Below the pieces are notes generated by a model. That model was not told the origin of the DNA, did no database searches, and saw only the letters and a program-made list of their open reading frames with translations. Shown one piece after another: positions 56,050 to 64,000 of a DNA stretch of 64,000 nucleotides. A program made the position numbers and the translations under genes. Each line of letters opens with the position of its first letter. The first letter of the stretch is position 1. This DNA comes from Lutraria lutraria (lineage: Eukaryota; Mollusca; Bivalvia; Venerida; Mactridae): assembly GCA_964023205.1 (NCBI GenBank), contig OZ026844.1, positions 34,767,326 through 34,831,325 on the forward strand, given 5' to 3'.

Positions 56050-59000
56050 GTAATTGAATCAATCAATATCAATAACAATATATAGCACCAATGGTTTAAC
56101 CAAATTGAAGCAATCAACAGCAATAATAATATATAGTACCAATGGTTTAACCAAATTGAAGCAATCAACAGCATAACAATATATAGCACCAATGGTTTAA
56201 CCAAATTGAAGCAATCAACAGCAACAACAATATATAGCACCAATGGTTTAACTAAATTGAAGCAATCGACAACAATATATAGCACCAATGGTTTAACCAA
56301 ATTGAAGCAATCAACAACAATATATAGCACCAATGGTTTAACCAAATTGAAGCAATCAACAGCAATAACAATATATAGCACCGATGGTTTAACCAAATTG
56401 AAGCAATCAACAACAATAACAATATATAGCACCAATGGTTTAACCAAATTGAAGCAATCAACAGCAATAACAATATATAGCACCAATGGTTTAACTAAAT
56501 TGAAGCAATCAACAACAATAACAATATATAGCACCAATGGTTTAACCAAATTGAAGCAATCAACAACAATAACAATATATAGCACCAATGGTTTAACCAA
56601 ATTGAAGCAATCAACAGCAATAACAATATATAGCACCAATGGTTTAACCAAATTGAAGCAATCAACAACAATAACAATATATAGCACCAATGGTTTAACC
56701 AAATTGAAGCAATCAACAACAATAACAATATATAGCACCAATGGTTTAACCAAATTGAAGCAATCAACAGCAATAACAATATATAGCACCAATGGTTTAA
56801 CCAAATTGAAGCAATCGACAGCAATAACAATATATAGCACCAATGGTTTAACCAAATTGAAGCAATCGACAGCAATAACAATATAAAGCACCAATGGTTT
56901 AACCAAATTGAAGCAATCGACAGCAATAACAATATAAAGCACCAATGGTTTAACCAAATTGAAGCAATCAACAACAATAACAATATATAGCACCAATGGT
57001 TTAACCAAATTGAAACAATCAACAGCAATAACAATATATAGCACCAATGGTTTAACCAAATTGAAGCAATCAACAACAATAACAATATATAGCACCGATG
57101 GTTTAACCAAATTGAAGCAATCAACAACAATAACAATATAAAGCACCAATGGTTTAACCAAATTGAAGCAATCAACAACAATAACAATATATAGCACCAA
57201 TGGTTTAACCAAATTGAAGCAATCAACAACAATAACAATATAAAGCACCAATGGTTTAACCAAATTGAAGCAATCAACAGCAATAACAATATAAAGCACC
57301 AATGGTTTAACCAAATTGAAGCAATCAACAACAATATAAAGCACCAATGGTTTAACCAAATTGAAGCAATCAACAACAATATAAAGCACCAATGGTTTAA
57401 CCAAATTGAAGCAATCGACAGCAATAACAATATAAAGCACCAATGGTTTAACCAAATTGAAGCAATCAACAGCAATAACAATATAAAGCACCAATGGTTT
57501 AACCAAATTGAAGCAATCAACAGCAATAACAATATAAAGCACCAATGGTTTAACCAAATTGAAGCAATCGACAGCAATAACAATATATAGCACCAATGGT
57601 TTAACCAAATTGAAGCAATCGACAGCAATAACAATATAAAGCACCAATGGTTTAACCAAATTGAAGCAATCAACAGCAATAACAATATATAGCACCAATG
57701 GTTTAACCAAATTGAAGCAATCAACAGCAATAACAATATAAAGCACCAATGGTTTAACCAAATTGAAGCAATCAACAGCAATAACAATATAAAGCACCAA
57801 TGGTTTAACCAAATTGAAGCAATCAACAACAATATATAGCACCAATGGTTTAACCAAATTGAAGCAATCGACAGCAATAACAATATAAAGCACCAATGGT
57901 TTAACCAAATTGAAGCAATCAACAGCAATAACAATATATAGCACCAATGGTTTAACCAAATTGAAGCAATCGACAGCAATAACAATATAAAGCACCAATG
58001 GTTTAACCAAATTAAAGCAATCAACAACAATAACAATATATAGCACCAATGGTTTAACCAAATTGAAGCAATCAACAGCAATAACAATATAAAGCACCAA
58101 TGGTTTAACCAAATTGAAGCAATCGACAGCAACAACAATATATAGCACCAATGGTTTAACCAAATTGAAGCAATCGACAGCAACAACAATATATAGCACC
58201 GATGGTTTAACCAAATTGAAGCAATCAACAACAATAACAATATAAAGCACCAATGGTTTAACCAAATTGAAGCAATCGACAGCAATAACAATATAAAGCA
58301 CCAATGGTTTAACCAAATTGAAGCAATCGACAGCAATAACAATATAAAGCACCAATGGTTTAACCAAATTGAAGCAATCAACAACAATATAAAGCACCAA
58401 TGGTTTAACCAAATTGAAGCAATCAACAGCAATAACAATATATAGCACCAATGGTTTAACCAAATTGAAGCAATCAACAGCAATAACAATATAAAGCACC
58501 AATGGTTTAACCAAATTGAAGCAATCAACAGCAATAACAATATATAGCACCAATGGTTTAACCAAATTGAAGCAATCGACAGCAATAACAATATAAAGCA
58601 CCAATGGTTTAACCAAATTGAAGCAATCAACAACAATAACAATATATAGCACCAATGGTTTAACCAAATTGAAGCAATCAACAGCAATAACAATATAAAG
58701 CACCAATGGTTTAACCAAATTGAAGCAATCGACAGCAACAACAATATATAGCACCAATGGTTTAACCAAATTGAAGCAATCGACAGCAACAACAATATAT
58801 AGCACCGATGGTTTAACCAAATTGAAGCAATCAACAACAATAACAATATATAGCACCAATGGTTTAACCAAATTGAAGCAATCGACAGCAACAACAATAT
58901 ATAGCACCAATGGTTTAACCAAATTGAAGCAATCAACAACAATAACAATATATAGCACCAATGGTTTAACCAAATTGAAGCAATCAACAACAATATATAG

Positions 59001-62000
59001 CACCAATGGTTTAACCAAATTGAAGCAATCGACAGCAATAACAATATATAGCACCGATGGTTTAACCAAATTGAAGCAATCGACAGCAACAACAATATAT
59101 AGCACCAATGGTTTAACCAAATTGAATCAATCAACAACAATGTATAGCACCAATGGTTTAACCAAATTAAAGCAATCGACAGCAATAACAATATATAGCA
59201 CCGATGGTTTAACCAAATTGAAGCAATCAACAACAATATATAGCACCGATGGTTTAACCAAATTGAAGCAATCAACAACAATATATAGCACCGATGGTTT
59301 AACTAAATTGAAGCAATCAACAACAATATATAGCACCAATGGTTTAACCAAATTGAAGCAATCAACAACAATATATAGCACCAATGGTTTAACCAAATTG
59401 AAGCAATCGACAGCAATAACAATATATAGCACCAATGGTTTAAACAAATTGAAGCAATCAACAACAATATATAGCACCAATGGTTTAACCAAATTGAAGC
59501 AATCAACAACAATATATAGCACCAATGGTTTAACTAAATTGAATCAATCAACAACAATAACAATATATAGCACCAATGGTTTAACCAAATTGAAGCAATC
59601 AACAACAATATATAGCACCAATGGTTTAACCAAATTGAAGCAATCAACAGCAATAACAATATATAGCACCAATGGTTTAACCAAATTGAAGCAATCAACA
59701 ACAATAACAATATATAGCACCAATGGTTTAACCAAATTGAAGCAATCAACAACAATAACAATATATAGCACCAATGGTTTAACCAAATTGAAGCAATCAA
59801 CAGCAATAACAATATATAGCACCAATGGTTTAACCAAATAGAAGCAATCAACAACAATAACAATATATAGCACCAATGGTTTAACCAAATTGAAGCAATC
59901 GACAGCAATAACAATATAAAGCACCAATGGTTTAACCAAATTGAAGCAATCGACAGCAATAACAATATAAAGCACCAATGGTTTAACCAAATTGAAGCAA
60001 TCAACAACAATATATAGCACCAATGGTTTAACCAAATTGAAGCAATCGACAGCAATAACAATATAAAGCACCAATGGTTTAACCAAATTGAAGCAATCAA
60101 TAACAATATATAGCACCAATGGTTTAACCAAATTGAAGCAATCGACAGCAATAACAATATAAAGCACCAATGGTTTAACCAAATTGAAGCAATCAACAGC
60201 AATAACAATATATAGCACCAATGGTTTAACCAAATTGAAGCAATCAACAGCAATAACAATATATAGCACCAATGGTTTAACCAAATTGAAGCAATCAACA
60301 GCAATAACAATATATAGCACCAATGGTTTAACCAAATTGAAGCAATCAACAACAATAACAATATATAGCACCAATGGTTTAACCAAATTGAAGCAATCAA
60401 CAGCAATAACAATATATAGCACCAATGGTTTAACCAAATTGAAGCAATCAACAGCAATAACAATATATAGCACCAATGGTTTAACCAAATTGAAGCAATC
60501 AACAACAATAACAATATATAGCACCGATGGTTTAACCAAATTGAAGCAATCAACAACAATAACAATATAAAGCACCAATGGTTTAACCAAATTGAAGCAA
60601 TCAACAACAATAACAATATATAGCACCAATGGTTTAACCAAATTGAAGCAATCAACAACAATAACAATATATAGCACCGATGGTTTAACCAAATTGAAGC
60701 AATCAACAACAATAACAATATAAAGCACCAATGGTTTAACCAAATTGAAGCAATCAACAACAATAACAATATATAGCACCGATGGTTTAACCAAATTGAA
60801 GCAATCGACAGCAATAACAATATAAAGCACCAATGGTTTAACCAAATTGAAACAATCAACAGCAATAACAATATATAGCACCAATGGTTTAACCAAATTG
60901 AAGCAATCAACAACAATAACAATATATAGCACCGATGGTTTAACCAAATTGAAGCAATCAACAACAATAACAATATAAAGCACCAATGGTTTAACCAAAT
61001 TGAAGCAATCAACAACAATAACAATATATAGCACCAATGGTTTAACCAAATTGAAGCAATCAACAACAATAACAATATAAAGCACCAATGGTTTAACCAA
61101 ATTGAAGCAATCAACAGCAATAACAATATAAAGCACCAATGGTTTAACCAAATTGAAGCAATCAACAACAATATAAAGCACCAATGGTTTAACCAAATTG
61201 AAGCAATCAACAACAATATAAAGCACCAATGGTTTAACCAAATTGAAGCAATCGACAGCAATAACAATATAAAGCACCAATGGTTTAACCAAATTGAAGC
61301 AATCGACAGCAATAACAATATAAAGCACCAATGGTTTAACCAAATTGAAGCAATCGACAGCAATAACAATATAAAGCACCAATGGTTTAACCAAATTGAA
61401 GCAATCGACAGCAATAACAATATAAAGCACCAATGGTTTAACCAAATTGAAGCAATCAACAGCAATAACAATATAAAGCACCAATGGTTTAACCAAATTG
61501 AAGCAATCAACAGCAATAACAATATAAAGCACCAATGGTTTAACCAAATTGAAGCAATCAACAACAATATATAGCACCAATGGTTTAACCAAATTGAAGC
61601 AATCGACAGCAATAACAATATAAAGCACCAATGGTTTAACCAAATTGAAGCAATCAACAGCAATAACAATATATAGCACCAATGGTTTAACCAAATTGAA
61701 GCAATCGACAGCAATAACAATATAAAGCACCAATGGTTTAACCAAATTGAAGCAATCAACAACAATAACAATATATAGCACCAATGGTTTAACCAAATTG
61801 AAGCAATCAACAGCAATAACAATATAAAGCACCAATGGTTTAACCAAATTGAAGCAATCGACAGCAACAACAATATATAGCACCAATGGTTTAACCAAAT
61901 TGAAGCAATCGACAGCAACAACAATATATAGCACCGATGGTTTAACCAAATTGAAGCAATCAACAACAATAACAATATAAAGCACCAATGGTTTAACCAA

Positions 62001-64000
62001 ATTGAAGCAATCGACAGCAATAACAATATAAAGCACCAATGGTTTAACCAAATTGAAGCAATCGACAGCAATAACAATATAAAGCACCAATGGTTTAACC
62101 AAATTGAAGCAATCAACAACAATATAAAGCACCAATGGTTTAACCAAATTGAAGCAATCAACAGCAATAACAATATATAGCACCAATGGTTTAACCAAAT
62201 TGAAGCAATCAACAGCAATAACAATATAAAGCACCAATGGTTTAACCAAATTGAAGCAATCAACAGCAATAACAATATATAGCACCAATGATTTAACCAA
62301 ATTGAAGCAATCGACAGCAATAACAATATAAAGCACCAATGGTTTAACCAAATTGAAGCAATCAACAACAATAACAATATATAGCACCAATGGTTTAACC
62401 AAATTGAAGCAATCAACAACAATATATAGCACCAATGGTTTAACCAAATTGAAGCAATCGACAGCAATAACAATATATAGCACCAATGGTTTAACCAAAT
62501 TGAAGCAATCGACAACAATAACAATATATAGCACCAATGGTTTAACCAAATTGAAGCAATCAACAACAATAACAATATATAGCACCAATGGTTTAACCAA
62601 ATTGAAGCAATCGACAACAATAACAATATATAGCACCAATGGTTTAACCAAATTGAAGCAATCAACAACAATATATAGCACCAATGGTTTAACCAAATTG
62701 AAGCAATCGACAGCAATAACAATATATAGCACCAATGGTTTAACCAAATTGAAGCAATCGACAACAATAACAATATATAGCACCAATGGTTTAACCAAAT
62801 TGAAGCAATCAACAACAATAACAATATATAGCACCAATGGTTTAACCAAATTGAAGCAATCAACAGCAATAACAATATAAAGCACCAATGGTTTAACCAA
62901 ATTGAAGCAATCGACAGCAACAACAATATATAGCACCAATGGTTTAACCAAATTGAAGCAATCGACAGCAACAACAATATATAGCACCGATGGTTTAACC
63001 AAATTGAAGCAATCAACAACAATAACAATATATAGCACCAATGGTTTAACCAAATTGAAGCAATCGACAGCAACAACAATATATAGCACCAATGGTTTAA
63101 CCAAATTGAAGCAATCAACAACAATAACAATATATAGCACCAATGGTTTAACCAAATTGAAGCAATCAACAACAATATATAGCACCAATGGTTTAACCAA
63201 ATTGAAGCAATCGACAGCAATAACAATATATAGCACCGATGGTTTAACCAAATTGAAGCAATCGACAGCAACAACAATATATAGCACCAATGGTTTAACC
63301 AAATTGAATCAATCAACAACAATGTATAGCACCAATGGTTTAACCAAATTAAAGCAATCGACAGCAATAACAATATATAGCACCGATGGTTTAACCAAAT
63401 TGAAGCAATCAACAACAATATATAGCACCGATGGTTTAACCAAATTGAAGCAATCAACAACAATATATAGCACCGATGGTTTAACTAAATTGAAGCAATC
63501 AACAACAATATATAGCACCAATGGTTTAACCAAATTGAAGCAATCAACAACAATATATAGCACCAATGGTTTAACCAAATTGAAGCAATCGACAGCAATA
63601 ACAATATATAGCACCAATGGTTTAAACAAATTGAAGCAATCAACAACAATATATAGCACCAATGGTTTAACCAAATTGAAGCAATCAACAACAATATATA
63701 GCACCAATGGTTTAACTAAATTGAATCAATCAACAACAATAACAATATATAGCACCAATGGTTTAACCAAATTGAAGCAATCAACAACAATATATAGCAC
63801 CAATGGTTTAACCAAATTGAAGCAATCAACAGCAATAACAATATATAGCACCAATGGTTTAACCAAATTGAAGCAATCAACAACAATAACAATATATAGC
63901 ACCAATGGTTTAACCAAATTGAAGCAATCAACAACAATAACAATATATAGCACCAATGGTTTAACCAAATTGAAGCAATCAACAGCAATAACAATATATA
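56050..64000. repeat. 51/45-bp satellite array, about 157 units, open at right
   Basis: The unit reads AGCACCAATGGTTTAACCAA, ATTGAAGCAATC(A/G)ACA, then GCAATAACAATATATA (51 bp) or ACAATATATA (45 bp, six bases shorter). Common variants are ATATAAAGC, CCGATGG, CAACAACAATA and AATCAATC. Both lengths are multiples of three and the unit lacks stops in several frames, so long artificial open frames arise on both strands (over 1000 codons on the minus strand). Homogeneity is very high and the array continues past the window. The first unit at 56050-56100 is degenerate. Confidence 0.98.

Noticed and set aside
56037..59120. 1027-codon minus-strand open frame (and similar frames at 59534-63463)
   Set aside because: It lies wholly inside the satellite. 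It exists because unit lengths are multiples of three, has several equally long rivals in other frames, and has no splice or start context.

Overview
The window is eukaryotic nuclear DNA: AT-rich, intron-dense with canonical GT-AG junctions, and full of short terminal-inverted-repeat transposons, tRNA-derived SINEs, non-LTR retrotransposon remnants and tandem arrays. The repeat style (CAAAC-tailed SINEs, GTCCGTCC-type interspersed repeats, ACATGTA-rich spacers) and a sniffer/C-factor-like SDR remnant suggest a lophotrochozoan, most likely a bivalve mollusc. This assignment is by eye, not by search.

Layout. 1-357: minus-strand reverse transcriptase fragment cut by the window edge. 725-2300: a short-chain dehydrogenase (SDR) pseudogene with four recognisable exons and two in-frame stops. 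4453-4840: a second, partial SDR exon split by a TA-flanked MITE. 4841-10614: no gene seen, only repeats. 10615-54080: one large plus-strand gene in 34 exons. 54081-56050: 3' flank. 56050-64000: a satellite of 51/45-bp units running off the window end.

The large gene is the main result. Joining 34 exons gives 5589 coding bases (1862 residues) with every intron phase compatible and no internal stop. The predicted secreted protein has a signal peptide, a short Cys-rich segment, one cadherin-like domain ending in an RQKR furin-type site, about seven tandem beta-rich modules (DxGxV strand plus a C-x(3-5)-SVGxxLPC-like motif, DUF11-like by eye), an F5/8 type C (discoidin-like) domain and an unrecognised C-terminal domain. 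The exon phase pattern 0-1, 1-0, 0-2, 2-0, 0-0 recurs every five exons, so the array probably grew by duplicating a two-module block. I do not recognise a named gene with this architecture.

The introns hold piggyBac-type MITEs (TTAA), two hAT-type MITEs with 8-bp target duplications, a Tigger/pogo derivative keeping only a CENP-B-like helix-turn-helix reading frame, SINEs, two LINE remnants, a 1.7-kb fold-back palindrome and several minisatellites. The terminal satellite carries a second layer of duplication with marker offsets of 3837, 3735 and 4182 bp, which differ by whole repeat units.
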